Shown here: piece by piece, positions 38,862 to 49,633 of the stretch
How the letters are laid out: each line of letters starts with the position of its first letter
Position numbering within the stretch: the stretch's first letter is position 1
DNA from: Litoditis marina
Taxonomy: Eukaryota; Nematoda; Chromadorea; Rhabditida; Rhabditidae
Reading direction: 5' to 3'
DNA: 64,000 nucleotides
NCBI GenBank assembly: GCA_964036275.1
Contig: OZ038436.1
Coordinates: 4,620,936-4,684,935, forward strand
Notes under the pieces: model-generated
What the model saw: the letters and a program-made list of their open reading frames with translations, nothing else
Told to the model about the DNA's origin: nothing
The model's database searches: none
Made by a program: the position numbers and the translations under genes

Positions 38862-40553
38862 CTGATTTATATATGCTTTTGAATACAGACATACATAAAT
38901 GCCACAGTTAACTGTATCATTTTTAGGCTGAGTAAGAGTATTGGTATACGAATGTTCAAAAATAGACACACCAAGAACCTCCTTGAACGTATTCTGGATA
39001 GTGCAGCTCATGGGCTTGCGATAAGGATCGATATAAATTGCACTCTTTCCATTTCGAGAAATAATAGCTAGTCTCCAATGGCTTTCGTGACAGAAAGGAA
39101 ATAACTTCTTTTTCGGTACAGATTCAATTGTAGTCAGTAAACTGGATAGATTGGAAGAAGAGTCTAATTTCTCATTTATCAGAATTGATTGCCAAATGCA
39201 CGGATCAATTACTTCATAATCGCCTTTTTGATTGGACTGTTTGATGTATTCCAAAATCAGCTCATCATTCAGCCACGCTTTTGTACCGGTAGTATATTGA
39301 AGACAGTTGTACGGTAGCTTACGGTTGGAGATGTTGGTAGCTCCCTTTATATGGGATGTGGTACAAGTAGAGGCAGACTGACTGGAACGAAATAGGTTGG
39401 CAGTACGGGCTGTCGTTAAGCTCAGCCTCTTTCCGTTGGTCACGTTATCGGTACACTCAGAAATAGTAGATAAATTCGGGTTTTGTAGTTTTTTCACCAC
39501 ATTTTCCGTCGCCAAATCTTTGGTAGCTGATCTAGTAAGCACACGATCAGATTGTTTGTGAAGGCTCAGTATAACACTTTGTGATAATTTTTCCGGAGAA
39601 ATTTTCTTTACCGGGCTTATTTGTACCGAATTAACTTTCGCTCTAGTGACACGCTTTTGTATAACTTTCATTTGTTCGGCCACTTTAATCGAACCTTTGT
39701 AAGCATCTCTAATTCCGGATTTTTGGGCTGGACGACGAATTTCCGTATTTCGCTTAATAACTGGTTTGGGGGGAATACGACCACAGAAACACGTGGTTTT
39801 AATTCTGGAAACAGTCAGGTTGGGAACACATCGTTCACAGGGAAACACATCTGAACACTCTCCTTTAACTTTTCGAAGACTGAAGTGGTGTTCATCAAAA
39901 TGGTCTTTCATCACGTGCGAGTTCGCATGGCTACTACCAACTAAATTACAGATGTGGCATTTCAACACACATTGGGTAGGTTTTGCCTTCTTAAGCGAAT
40001 GGACAGATTTCATATGAGCTTTCAGTTTGTACCTAGCGGAAGTACTATTATCGCTATTAGTAATGCTGTTAAACACAATGTCTATTTTTCCATTCTCATA
40101 ACAAACTGGGCAATGTAAAACCCTAGATTCAGGTATGGTAACAATAAGTTTCTGGTCCTCACTGTTCCATTCGGGAATGGTACAATCTGGAATATGAATG
40201 GAAGTCTTTTTTACAATATACTTCGATACAGTTGAAACTATGAGTTCTTTCGAACACGGAATACCAGTATTTGTTGTCGACTCTTCAGTCCTATGTCCAC
40301 CCCCAACTATAACACGTTTCCGTAAGTCAGGTGGTTTCAAGTGTTTTTCTAACTTAACTCTCCTCCACCCAGTCATGGTTAGGTTGACTGTGCAAAGTAG
40401 GGCAAAGAAGATGTGTCCAATACAAAGAAAATCAATTATTGTCTCAGTCTGTGAATGTCTGTTCCCACCCTCACGTATGTTACTTGCCAACAGGGTTTGT
40501 TTGCTAGCAGGTTGAACACAACCTAAGAGGTCAGGATGATATCGATTGTCCAA
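38862..40553 (-). pseudogene. Zinc-finger plus Ulp1/C48 protease ORF, NeSL-like non-LTR retroelement remnant (3' truncated)
   Basis: The frame is open from 40,553, with a plausible start at the Met at 40,376; upstream residues do not look protein-like. It has a C2H2 finger (C148, C151, H180, H185), a second (C199, C202, H218, H222/223) and further CxxC/CxC pairs (CERC 239-242, CFC 255-257). A basic linker follows, then a cysteine-protease core: TKAWLNDELI, HWRLAII (His492), YIDPY (Asp509), TQPKN (Gln542), VNCGIYVC (Cys550). N-terminal fingers followed by a C48 protease are typical of NeSL-type retroelements of nematodes and other animals, where RT and nuclease follow. Here the frame runs into the Helitron-like end at 38,860, and no RT is seen beyond it, so the element is broken. 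Other mobile elements also carry C48 proteases, so the family is probable rather than certain. Confidence 0.65.
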
Positions 40554-41105
40554 AACATCAGGCCGGTGTGAAAATGATGAGATTCTATTATTAGGAAAGA
40601 ATCAACCAAACATAATTTACACCATTTTCCTGTACAAAACATATACGAAAAATCGTCTTTTATCACGGAACCCGAACCCGTGAGAAAAGAGTAAGCAGAG
40701 TTGAGATTTTTGGTGCCAAATAGCACTCTATCTCGAAAAAAGCTACCTGTGTAATCAGTGTTGCTAGCACTCTCACACAGGGATCCAGCTGATAGAGTCT
40801 TTCCGGAATCTACACGGTAGTGATCTCCGACAACTGTACGTCCGACCCTTTCCAAGTGGTCGATCCGTTTTCCTCCAACCTTATATTGGGGAGGCTTGGG
40901 TGGGTGAGTTGTCACAAGACAAGTGTCAAGTGGTCTCGGCAACAAGGCATTGGTAACTGGGTTCTCACTCCTTAATCCATCTACTTCCGCACTTGCTAAT
41001 ATCTCAATGGTAACCAAGGTTAGCCAAACGAGGAGGGGGCGCAGAGGTGGGTAAGCTGCCAAACACGGGCGAACGACGAACATAGAGATAATCATTGAAA
41101 CTCAA
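40554..41105. other. Upstream part of the NeSL-like remnant, no gene assigned
   Basis: This stretch lies between the protease frame and the next satellite block. A 190-codon open frame on the minus strand (40,523-41,095) shows no motif I recognise and overlaps the protease frame in a different register. It probably represents the 5' leader of the same element. Confidence 0.4.
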
Positions 41106-41107
41106 CA

Positions 41108-41618
41108 GATTTCTCTATGCTCTCTTCTCTCTAGTCCTCGTTGCGCCATAGCTCGTATGGGTAGATATGCGAAACTGTCTGAAATTAGATTTCTCTATGC
41201 TCTCTTCTCTCTAGTCCTCGTTGCGCCGTATCTCGTATGGGTAGATAAGCGAAACTGTCTGAACTTAGATTTCTCTATGCTCTCTTCTCTCTAGTCCTCG
41301 TTGCGCCGTATCTCGTATGGGTAGATATGCGAAACTGTCTGAAATTAGATTTCTCTATGCTCTCTTCTCTCTAGTCCTCGTTGCGCCGTATCTCGTATGG
41401 GTAGATAAGCGAAACTGTCTGAACTTAGATTTCTCTATGCTCTCTTCTCTCTAGTCCTCGTTGCGCCGTATCTCGTATGGGTAGATATGCGAAACTGTCT
41501 GAAATTAGATTTCTCTTTGCTCTCTTCTCTCCAGTCCTCGTTGCGCCGTATCTCGTATGGGTAGATATGCGAAACTGTCTGAAATTAGATTTCTCTATGC
41601 TCTCTTCTCTCTATTCCT
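41108..41618 (-). repeat. 80-bp satellite block 4, diverged, dimeric pattern (about 6.4 monomers)
   Basis: Reversed monomers carrying TAGTCCTCG and CTGAAATTAGAT or CTGAACTTAGAT. TAGATATGC...GAAATT and TAGATAAGC...GAACTT alternate (AB AB A A), giving a 160-bp higher-order unit. The block is distinct from the main arrays and ends abruptly at TTGGAAATTCCG. Confidence 0.95.
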
Positions 41619-42521
41619 CGTTGGAAATTCCGTGTTCTGTCTTTTCGAAACCTCTTGCAGCAACCTTTCCATTTCAAAGTTTGAACTGGTTCTCTTGATA
41701 AACCTACAAAGTGATGGAAAAGTTTTTTTTCAACTCTTTTTCTATCAATCACAGAATTTGTCAGAAACTAAACGTAATCACTATATCGCAAAAGTTCCAA
41801 CCGTTTTTAACTTCTCAATTTTTTTTCACACTTTCGGGTGAAACAACCTTCTATGTCGCACTCAAATGTGCCACATTTGCTTATAAAGAACCGTTGGCAA
41901 TATTACATCAGTACGGTTCTCGTATTTCGACGGAAATGTGATGGTGAAACGGTTTTGAAGTTTGCAAGTGTGAGTATGTTTTCGTTTCATTTATTGCACA
42001 AGGAATACCGGCTGCATTTCGATATTCTGGAAATGTTAGTTTTTTGATGTTTATTAAATTCCATTCAAAATGTTAGCATTCTAATGAGGAATCGTGCACT
42101 TTGTCATTGCACGTTCCTGAGTTCTGCTGTGTCTAATATGTTTCTGGTGACTAAACATGGTGAATAAATAGTAGCCTCTTTTGACTGTTGGTGACCGTGA
42201 CTGTTTTATAATGGTTTTCGTATGTTCAGAAATACAATAAAGAAGACGGGTATTTCTTGAGCATGGGAGATATGCTCAAGTTGAGCTCAAACTAGGTCTT
42301 CAAAATTCTGGTCAGAAAAGTTCCAATAATAACCAACTAAGTGACAAAAATGATAAGTTCCTTGAGAAAAGTTGAAAGTACGACCAATTTCGAATTGACG
42401 CTACTGAAACTCATTTATTCACAATGGTAACAAATACGGATAAAGTTCAGGCTGAAAAAAGAGATTTCCAGATTTGTTGTTTCATTTATTTATGTTGTTT
42501 GTTTTTATTGCAGAATAATTA
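41619..42521. other. Non-coding flank with diverged repeats
   Basis: Holds the counterpart of the enolase 3' flank (41,915-42,350), a solo end of the Tc1-like family (about 42,007-42,060) and a repeat starting GTTAGCATTCTAATGAGGAATC (42,069-42,155). That repeat recurs near 47,625 and 63,481, and inverted near 54,095 and 58,563. No gene seen. Confidence 0.55.
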
Positions 42522-43455
42522 CGGGTTTCATATCGATATTCTGTAAATGTTAGTTTTTCGATGTTTATTTCATTCATTTCAAATTCCTCCCACCTTACGT
42601 CGGTCGAATGTTACACGCTCTGCTAATTAGGCAGCGACGCGGCGCGAATATAGTAATATCATAAAACCATATTGATTTCACTATAACTGTTGTTTGAGTG
42701 GAGAAAAACCAATGGTTGTAGTTTTTGTGTAAATGTTCTATTTATTTATACACAGCATGTTTTGGTCTTCCAGATATTTGTCTATTGCCACGCGTTTTAC
42801 CATACTTTTCAATGATATCATAGTTTCGTTTACTTTGATAATACATTTGGTGCGAGATAGTCTCATAAATAGAACATAATGTGAAAAAGGAAATTTATAG
42901 TTTGATGTTCACACTAATTCGCGTTTGGTCGAAACTGTATTGCGTCTAGAGATAGTGTGCCCCGAAGAGACGTCAGACGATGAGAGGAAAAATCAATATA
43001 TATGACAACCACCCTGTATAAACAGTAATTTACTGTTTTGCAACGACGCTTGTTCTGAGTTGTATTGCGATACTGTCAGATGAAACTACTAACCTGTGTA
43101 GTTTTTCTCTCCCTCGGTAAATAATTGGTTATGCATAGTAACTAGAAAGAAGGAAGGATGTGTGTTAACATATAATGTATAATAAAATTAAGTTAAACTC
43201 TCTCACTATAGAGGTGTGTTACAAAATAAGAAAGTAAACTTTGTTATGTAAACATAGAACCAACTACCAACTAATTTTTAGTAATATTTTTGCGTATATT
43301 TAACTGCATCGTTTAATATTGTAATGTGTACTTATCAAAAGTAAGAAAAGCGTCTGCCTCATAAGCAGAGCGTGTAACATTCGACCGTGCTCTTGGAGGA
43401 AGTTAAAATGGTTTCAATAAACATCAAAAAACTAACACATTTTCGAACCGGTATT
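42522..43455 (-). mobile_element. Tc1/mariner-like remnant with about 100-bp inverted ends
   Basis: The ends ATATTCTGTAAATGTTAG...GTCGAATGTTACACGCTCTG and the reverse complement at about 43,345-43,452 form long inverted repeats. On the minus strand near 42,740-42,870, a frame reads NYDIIEKYGKTRGN then SGRPKHAV. This looks like the helix-turn-helix and SGRP linker of Tc1-type transposases. The rest of the transposase is gone, so it is non-autonomous or dead. Confidence 0.5.
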
Positions 43456-44113
43456 ATATTTATTTAGCAAAAAAACACGAATGAAACAACAAAAGTGAAA
43501 CACCTTGTTAACCTATCAGTATTTCGCTTGATAAATGCGTTTCTGATCAAAATTTTGCTCCCAAAATGATTCTCCAAGATTAGAAAGAAGCACATTCTAG
43601 GTAGAAAGAAGTACAGAAGTACATATTGGGCTTTCGTGGGAAAGTGAGACGGTTTTATTTTTAGGTCTCCAAGAGCGAATGTTTGCCCGAAAAATAGAGG
43701 TTTACGTCCCATAGTGGAATTAGTGTGTTAAAGTATACTCGACTCTCCACTGAGACCAAAACCGTTTATAGGAACTGCACAAAACCCACCATTGGAACAA
43801 CATGCAACCCGAAATAATAGGACTACATCAAAACAAGTCAAATATCATTTTATGCAGATAATAAGTGAAAACTACCTTCTGAAAAAACAAATAACTCAAC
43901 AATGTTCTACTACTATAATAGCGCAATATAATACCAGAAACATAAAACTTTTGGCTGGGAAGAGAACGGAACCGAATAGAAAATAGATTATATTAGAAGT
44001 AACTGATGTCTAAAATGCTTTCGCAAAAACAATGGTTCCAATGAAAACAATAACTGTATATTACATTAGTATATTACATTAGAAAGTATATTACATTAGA
44101 AACAACTGAAATT
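43456..44113. other. Downstream flank of transporter copy A, no gene seen
   Basis: Shares segments with the 4,468-bp duplicated unit. For example, AGGAACTGCACAAAACCCACC at about 43,770 matches about 55,916 and 60,384. A direct repeat of ATTACATTAGA lies just before the transporter stop codon. The open frames here are short and not conserved in the related copies. Confidence 0.5.
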
Positions 44114-47100
44114 CTAAAATGCTTTCGCATAAACAATGGTTCCAATAAACACAATAACTGCTCCTAATACGTGGAAAACGTTGAATGGATTTCCGAAAAG
44201 CAGAAAAGAGAGAAAGAGAGAAAGGAACTTTCTCAGAGATATGACCATATTCACATTCAATGAAGAAGTTTCCGAAGTCAATCGATACACATTGTTCACA
44301 CAGACCCATCTGGAATGAACCCAGTTAACCACTTATTCTAATTTTATGGATTTCGAGTTAGATATAGTGAGAGCTCAAGTTTCCACTTGGTTTATTAACT
44401 AATCTGAGAGAGTGTACCTGTACTATTGTACAAAATGAGACAATTTGCAAATTCCTGCTGCATTCATGTCAAAATACGCAGATCACTTGCAGTTATTAAC
44501 ATTCCTTCTTCCTAGAAATTTCCTAATTCTACCTCTACTATTCCATAGAACCCCGTTTAAGTATTCGTACTGAAACATTCAACTGACTGTAGTAGAACGA
44601 CGGCCAGAATGTATACCCAAGCAGCAGGAACCGGGACCTCCATATCGTTGAATCGAAAAGAAGGCGAGTTGTTCGCCAGAGACGCTGCCGAGGAAATATC
44701 GTTCGACAACAGAAAAAAGGCGGGTAGAGACAGAAAATGCTAAAGAAAAAAGAAGAAATTAACCAGATTCAAATATTTTTCATTGGTTTTCGTAGTTTTT
44801 CTATCAATTCACGTTTCTTAACTGTTAACCACACACTCCGTGTTGGAAGAATAATCTAACGACACTCATTTTTTATTTTCGAAAATAATGCTCCGGAGTG
44901 ATTACAAACTTTCATGCGTTCAATCATGACACCGATTTAGTTTTATCGTTTTACTTGTTTATTCAAAAACTGTAGAAACGAAGACAATAAAAATGATAGT
45001 ACGCGTCAGATTTCACTACAACACATCATTTTCATAATTAGTATAAAACGTCGGAGCTTAAGAATGACACGGGGATTATATTGTATAATAGTTGAACTGG
45101 GTTCTTCGTATATGGGGGGGGGGTCAAGTATAATTTTATCTCGTAATTAGAATATGTTTTCATTTCACAAACTCATTTCACAACTTACCACATAGAACAT
45201 GGCTTCCTTGTGATGACTTCCGTACTTTGCATAGAGCCTTTCCTGGCAAATTCCCAGATATGAACTCAACAAAATGGCCACTGTCAGCAGCGAAATACCT
45301 GGAACATTTTACTATCAAGGAAGGACGACTAAAGATGGTCCAATCCCAACGCTTCAGCCCTTTAAACTGCAATACATTTTTCAAAAATTGAAAATTCTTC
45401 TCTTAAATTTCCAATATATGGTTTTCCATCAGGACCGATGTCTCGGGATTGGTCCACGTAATCGTCCTGCTTCAATATGACATATGTTCGAGAAAAAAAA
45501 TTGGATGTCATTCTTTTCTACCAGCTGAAATCTAGTAAATTCTTGAAAAAGAGAAGAAAAAAGATTTGTTTTGAAAGTTCACAGTGTTGAATACAAGTCG
45601 TGTATGAGAGTATTTTCTTACTTGAACCACAATTCAATTTCTGTTGAAACACATTCGCCACTTGAAATACCGAACTATTTTTTCGTAGTGCATTTTCTCT
45701 TATCGTTACGCTTACGCGTGAAATACCCCGAAACGGGATGAATCTCAATTTAGAGCAGGACTATTACGTGGACCGATTCCGTGTCAACGGTCCTTTAAAC
45801 TGCAATTGGAAAATGTAGGGCAGTTTAAAGGACTGAAGCGTTGGGATCGGACCACATAATGGTCCTTCTTGAACAAATATGTTTAGGTTGCAACAGCTTC
45901 TAAGTACTTACCGAAGACAAATGGTGGGAAAAACAGCTGATTAGCCCACTCGGGTGCCAGACTTTGACCAATATCAACGGGCGGCTGGTAGCTAGCCAGA
46001 GTGAACACTGCCACCCCCGCTGTCACTGTCAATATGGACAGGATCTGAAACATTCGAATGACTTTGACTCTTCATGGTCAATTCTATATCTAGCCGGGTT
46101 CTTTGGTAACCTAACAGGTTTTTGATAACCCATTTTCCAGGTTATTTCACAGGTAGCTGGTTTTCGTTTTAGGTTACCTATCGTTCACCTGTGAGGTACC
46201 TGTGAGGTAATCTGACAAAGGGTTACAAAAAACTGGTTAGATTTGAAATTCACCACCGGTTACTATTCAATCTAACGCAAGTTCTGGTTTTCACAGTCAG
46301 TCTTAGGACAAAAATTTGATTTTCGGTTATTTTCAGGTTACCTACCCAGGAAAGCTGAAAATAGTGCTATCAAAACAGGTTTGGTTACAAAAAAACCGTT
46401 TAGATATAGTTTCCATGTTCCGCTGTTGATAAACCTCGGCATATTGTACAGTGTTGGGTTTCTTATTTGAACCGAAACACGAGGTAGTCTAGATATAGAT
46501 GTAGTCGAAGTGTAAAGAAACATTGGAAAAATAAGAAAGTCAGGGGCCGAGTGATAGAATGGTTAGCGTTTACGGCTGTCGCTCCACATGATTTTAGTAA
46601 TGACCCGGGTTCGATCCCCGCTCGCGCAGCATCAGCGTGGTAATGCAATTCGTAAGTAATTGTGCAATTCTATGATTAAAGTAATACACTTTTAGGAAGA
46701 CGCTATCATCATTATTGCTTTTGGTTAACGTTGCTTATATATACAGGAGTCGCAACACTCAGCTGCGGAAAACGACAATGTAACGCGGATAGGCAAACCA
46801 CGAACTAGATTGGAAAACAAACGAAAAATGGGCGGCCAAAACGGATTTGGTTACCAAAAAACCCGGTTATATATAAATTTAGCCGACCGAAGTTCATCGA
46901 AACAGTGAGGAAACAGGAAATACACGGATCGCTCAACTGCGAAATAATCATCCAAGACGTTCACATTTACTGTTACACAACCCCCCCCCCCTCTCGTCAT
47001 TCGTTCAACAAGCTACAGTTCCAACTCAGAACGATTAGCGCCAATTGTCTGCAATTGGCCAGCTACGAAACGAGAGAGCATGCAGGTCAATGACGCGCAG

Positions 47101-49631
47101 ACAGGCTTAGACAGTATGCGTCTCTCTGACCTGTACACTCTCTCGTCGATTCCCAGCCAATTGGCCAGCCACATTTTTATTGGCTGAGCGAGAGAGTGTG
47201 CAGGTCAGAGAGACGCAGATGTCTGCGGCCTCATTGACCTGCACACTCTCTCGCTTTTGTAGCTGGCCAATTGATAGGTTTTTAAAATACTGAAACTTGT
47301 CTGTTCCGCATTTAACCATTTTACAGCATGTGGGTGGAAGTTTTATTTTTTTAAACCTGTTATTTCTATCTATGCTGCCAAAGTCTGCGTGGAATGGCGA
47401 GAACTCTACGCTCCCTTTTTCAGTAAATCTCTGAAACGAAAATGGTATAATCGAAAATATTCTACGTCGTGAGACCTACAACTTATCGTTTAGAAAACTG
47501 AGAACTTCCCAACCTGCAACAAATTGTAGACATGTTTCTGCAACCAACTGCGTAGTAATAGATGAGCCAACAGGTTACTCTGAAAATTGCAATATACTGG
47601 AAGTAAATTGAATGGTCACGTAAAGTCAGCATTCTAATGAAGAATCGTGCACTTTGCCATTTCACGTTTCTCAGTTCTGCTGTGTTTAACATGTTTCACG
47701 TGACTGTACAATTGACTGACAGTATATAGTTTGTTCCACCCATTTATAACCCTTTACAGTAATACGCTCAAATTTCCAGCTTGAAGTTTTGTATGTTTGT
47801 TTGTACTCCAAATTTAGTAGGATCTCCCGAATATTTGACGGAGTACTGTAGAAGGACATCGATTGATGGAACAGAGTATATGAAACAAGAAGGAATGTCG
47901 ATATTGAGTATACTTTCGTTACACTATTAAAACAATCAATCGACTTTTTTCTAGCCGCATTTGTTGCAAAAGACTGATAAAAACATTCAAGCCAATTATA
48001 TATGCAACCAAAATACAACCCGGTTGTTTGTGTACGAAACTATTAGTTGCTTTCAATTGCAACCAGGTTGCATCTCAAATCTCAGAAGCAACCAAAATCA
48101 CTTTTATTACATGATTTGGTTGCATTTGAAAGCAACCAATAGTTTTGCACAACGCCCATTCACACTCACATTATCAAAAATATTGAACTTTTCTCACCGA
48201 TTTGAAAATGATGAAAAGTGGGAAATGAATGTCGAACTTCATCGCATAATTGTTGCACATGTTCACCACAAAATAGATGACAACCAGTTTTATATAGTTC
48301 CTGAAACTGGCGAACAATTAACAATACTTCAACGAATAAGATCAACAACAATGCTACTGATTCTTCGACTCTCACTATATATAACCTATGAAACACCAGA
48401 GTGGGGAAAACTTGTGAAAAACCAGAGTTCGATTATAGTTTCACTGTAAAAAGTCCGATTCGATCATTAGAAATGGTATTCGCCTTGTTTTAATGTAATT
48501 TCCTATATTCAGAATTGATCTATTACTATATGAATAAAATTAAATAATAAAATAGTACCTGAGTGGAATTTTATTCTCGACAGAAAAGAATTTCGATTGA
48601 ACGATGATTCCATGTGAATAAACGAGTAGAAAAGTAGCAAATGTGACCAGATTCAAACTATTTGGAACAATTCTAGAAAAAAAACAAGTATAGTATATAG
48701 TGTGTTCCACCTACTTATAACCCTCTACGGTAAATAAACGGTATGTTGTCAATTTCGGATTTTCTTCAAATTCTGATAATGTCACCTTTATTTCTACAAA
48801 CTCTAAAAGGTTGAAAGCAAAATAATGAACCATTCGTTAGAAAACATTTCTTTATAATTAGTGGGATTACTGTAGATGGACATCGATTGGTGAAACGAAT
48901 ACTACCACAATTTAATACGATTAAAGGAGGGCAGAATGGAAAGATACCCCGGGGTCCTAAACATAAGGTTGCGCGCGCCAAAACCGACTAAAATACTTGA
49001 ACCGTATGCAAAATAGGTTCGTTAGTGTGAATTTAAATTTGTCTATATCGGTTTCTCTCGAGCAGCTCTTTAATATGAACGTTCCTTTATGCCCTCCTCT
49101 AAGGCTGGTACAGTACAGATGGAGCTGCACCGTAGATCTTGTCCAAGTTCAAACTAAAGCCGAAGTTAATTTCACAACCGAATAGAATTGCTCTATACGA
49201 ATAACATCTTGCTAACTATGGAATGAGCCCTGTTCTCTGTTTTTGATATGAGAAATATTCTCAATCTCTTCCAGTTTATGTGTCGCCTCATCAGTTTTCG
49301 CTCTATTCCAGGAGGAACCGGGTATTCCGTGAAGCACACCAGTCAACCATTAATCGGATTCCAAATAAACAATTACTCCTTTTTCTAGTTACCTCTTTGT
49401 AACCCGTTTTCACAACGCTTTTTGTGAGAAATTTTCTCTTTCTACAGCAAACATATAAGGCGTACTATTCGGTTAAGTGTGTAGTCTGATCCTAGTTGGA
49501 CTCGTGAATTGTCGAGATCAAACTACAATTTCGATTAGGTCAGTCCATTTGACCTACAGTTGAACTTGTTCCAGAGCCGCCTGACAGCCGACACATCCTC
49601 CCAGGGTGGACAGCACCGTTCGTGACGTCAT
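44114..49631 (-). CDS. SLC35B4-like nucleotide-sugar transporter, copy A (eight exons, complete)
   Basis: Multi-pass carrier of the UAA/SLC35B family, which exchanges a nucleotide sugar (UDP-xylose or UDP-GlcNAc in the mammalian relative) for the nucleoside monophosphate across Golgi or ER membranes. Exons in transcript order: 49,631-49,558, 48,672-48,559, 48,300-48,198, 47,579-47,514, 46,044-45,912, 45,298-45,189, 44,739-44,588 and 44,309-44,114 (TAG). The sum is 948 bases, or 315 residues (human protein 331). All introns are GT-AG and all phases fit. Landmarks in order: LGGCVGCQAALE, LNLVTFATFLL, VVNMCNNYAMKF, SNLLAHLLLRSW, TAGVAVFTLAS, SSYLGICQERLYAKYG, KEAMFYVHFLSLPAFFLL, VISLRKFLSLFLS, GAVIVFIGTIVYAK. 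The start ATG lies directly behind TTTCAG. No dilysine ER signal ends the protein. A second copy lies 16.6 kb away in the same orientation. Confidence 0.9.
45317..45473. mobile_element. Short MITE, GAAGGACG family (diverged copy)
   Basis: The ends AAGGAAGGACGACTAAAGATG and CACGTAATCGTCCTGCTTC are inverted relatives of the 131-bp element at 60,986-61,116. It starts about 17 bases upstream of the acceptor of exon 45,298-45,189, on the intron side. Confidence 0.65.
45753..45873. mobile_element. Short MITE, GAAGGACG family (diverged copy)
   Basis: GAGCAGGACTATTACGTGGACC at the left and GGACCACATAATGGTCCTTC at the right are inverted. The core has GTCCTTTAAACTGCAATTGG and its partner. It lies in the intron of transporter copy A after exon 46,044-45,912. 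Confidence 0.65.
46083..46420. repeat. GGTTACC-rich dispersed repeat in an intron of copy A
   Basis: GGTAACCT/AGGTTACC words occur repeatedly on both strands. The same segment is present at the same place in copy B (about 62,660-62,960). Related GGTTACC words occur in the 327-bp tandem repeats and at 52,470-52,620. No coding capacity. Confidence 0.55.
46541..46632 (+). repeat. tRNA-related repeat (SINE head or tRNA pseudogene)
   Basis: Holds a good B box (GGTTCGATCCC), an A-box-like AGAATGGTTAGCG, and acceptor-like ends GCGCCGAG/CTCGCGC that pair with one bulged base. There is extra sequence before the T arm, so a normal cloverleaf is not obvious. A diverged copy sits at the same intron position in copy B (62,997-63,088), so it predates the gene duplication. 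Confidence 0.45.
47051..47273. repeat. Nested palindrome with four TGCAGGTCA-type words
   Basis: The outer arms (GCAATTGGCCAGCTACG...GCATGCAGGTCAATGA and ...TCATTGACCTGCACAC...GTAGCTGGCCAATTG) pair. Inside them a second pair (GCGTCTCTCTGACCTG and CAGGTCAGAGAGACGC) forms. CGAGAGAGTGTGCAGGTCA recurs in both orientations. It lies in the intron of copy A between exons 47,579-47,514 and 46,044-45,912. Confidence 0.8.
47723..47882. mobile_element. MITE, TTGTTCCACC family
   Basis: The left end TATATAGTTTGTTCCACCC...ACCCTTTACAGTAATACG and the right end ...TACTGTAGAAGGACATCGATTGATGGAACAGAGTATATG are inverted. The same family occurs at 48,693, 52,675, 57,143 and 63,583. Confidence 0.7.
48003..48152. 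repeat. Small foldback with GCAACC words
   Basis: GTACGAAACTATTAGTTGCTTTC and GAAAGCAACCAATAGTTTTGC pair as arms of about 36 bases. GCAACCAGGTTGC forms an inner palindrome. It ends 46 bases from the donor of exon 48,300-48,198. A copy runs off the window end at about 63,860-64,000. Confidence 0.65.
48693..48903. mobile_element. MITE, TTGTTCCACC family
   Basis: The left end GTATATAGTGTGTTCCACC with ACCCTCTACGGTAAAT and the right end ATTACTGTAGATGGACATCGATTGGTGAAACGAATA are inverted. It lies in the first intron of transporter copy A. Confidence 0.6.
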
Positions 49632-49633
49632 CT
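49632..49633 (-). promoter_or_regulatory. Splice acceptor directly in front of the copy A start codon
   Basis: On the minus strand CCATTTCAG is followed at once by ATG. This fits either a 5' UTR intron or a spliced-leader trans-splice site of the nematode type. Directly upstream lies the 327-bp tandem repeat, so any outron or promoter would sit in or beyond it. Confidence 0.5.

Noticed and set aside
40523..41095. 190-codon minus-strand frame upstream of the protease ORF
   Set aside because: No recognisable motif and out of register with the protease frame. Treated as leader sequence of the remnant.
43345..43392. tRNA-Met-like hairpin (TCTGCCTCATAAGCAGA, anticodon-like CAT)
   Set aside because: The 7-base loop and stem look right, but there is no D arm or acceptor stem. 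The same sequence forms the inverted end of the Tc1-like family.
47961..48449. 162-codon plus-strand frame in transporter copy A
   Set aside because: It covers a foldback repeat and is antisense to the exon 48,300-48,198, which has clear family similarity.
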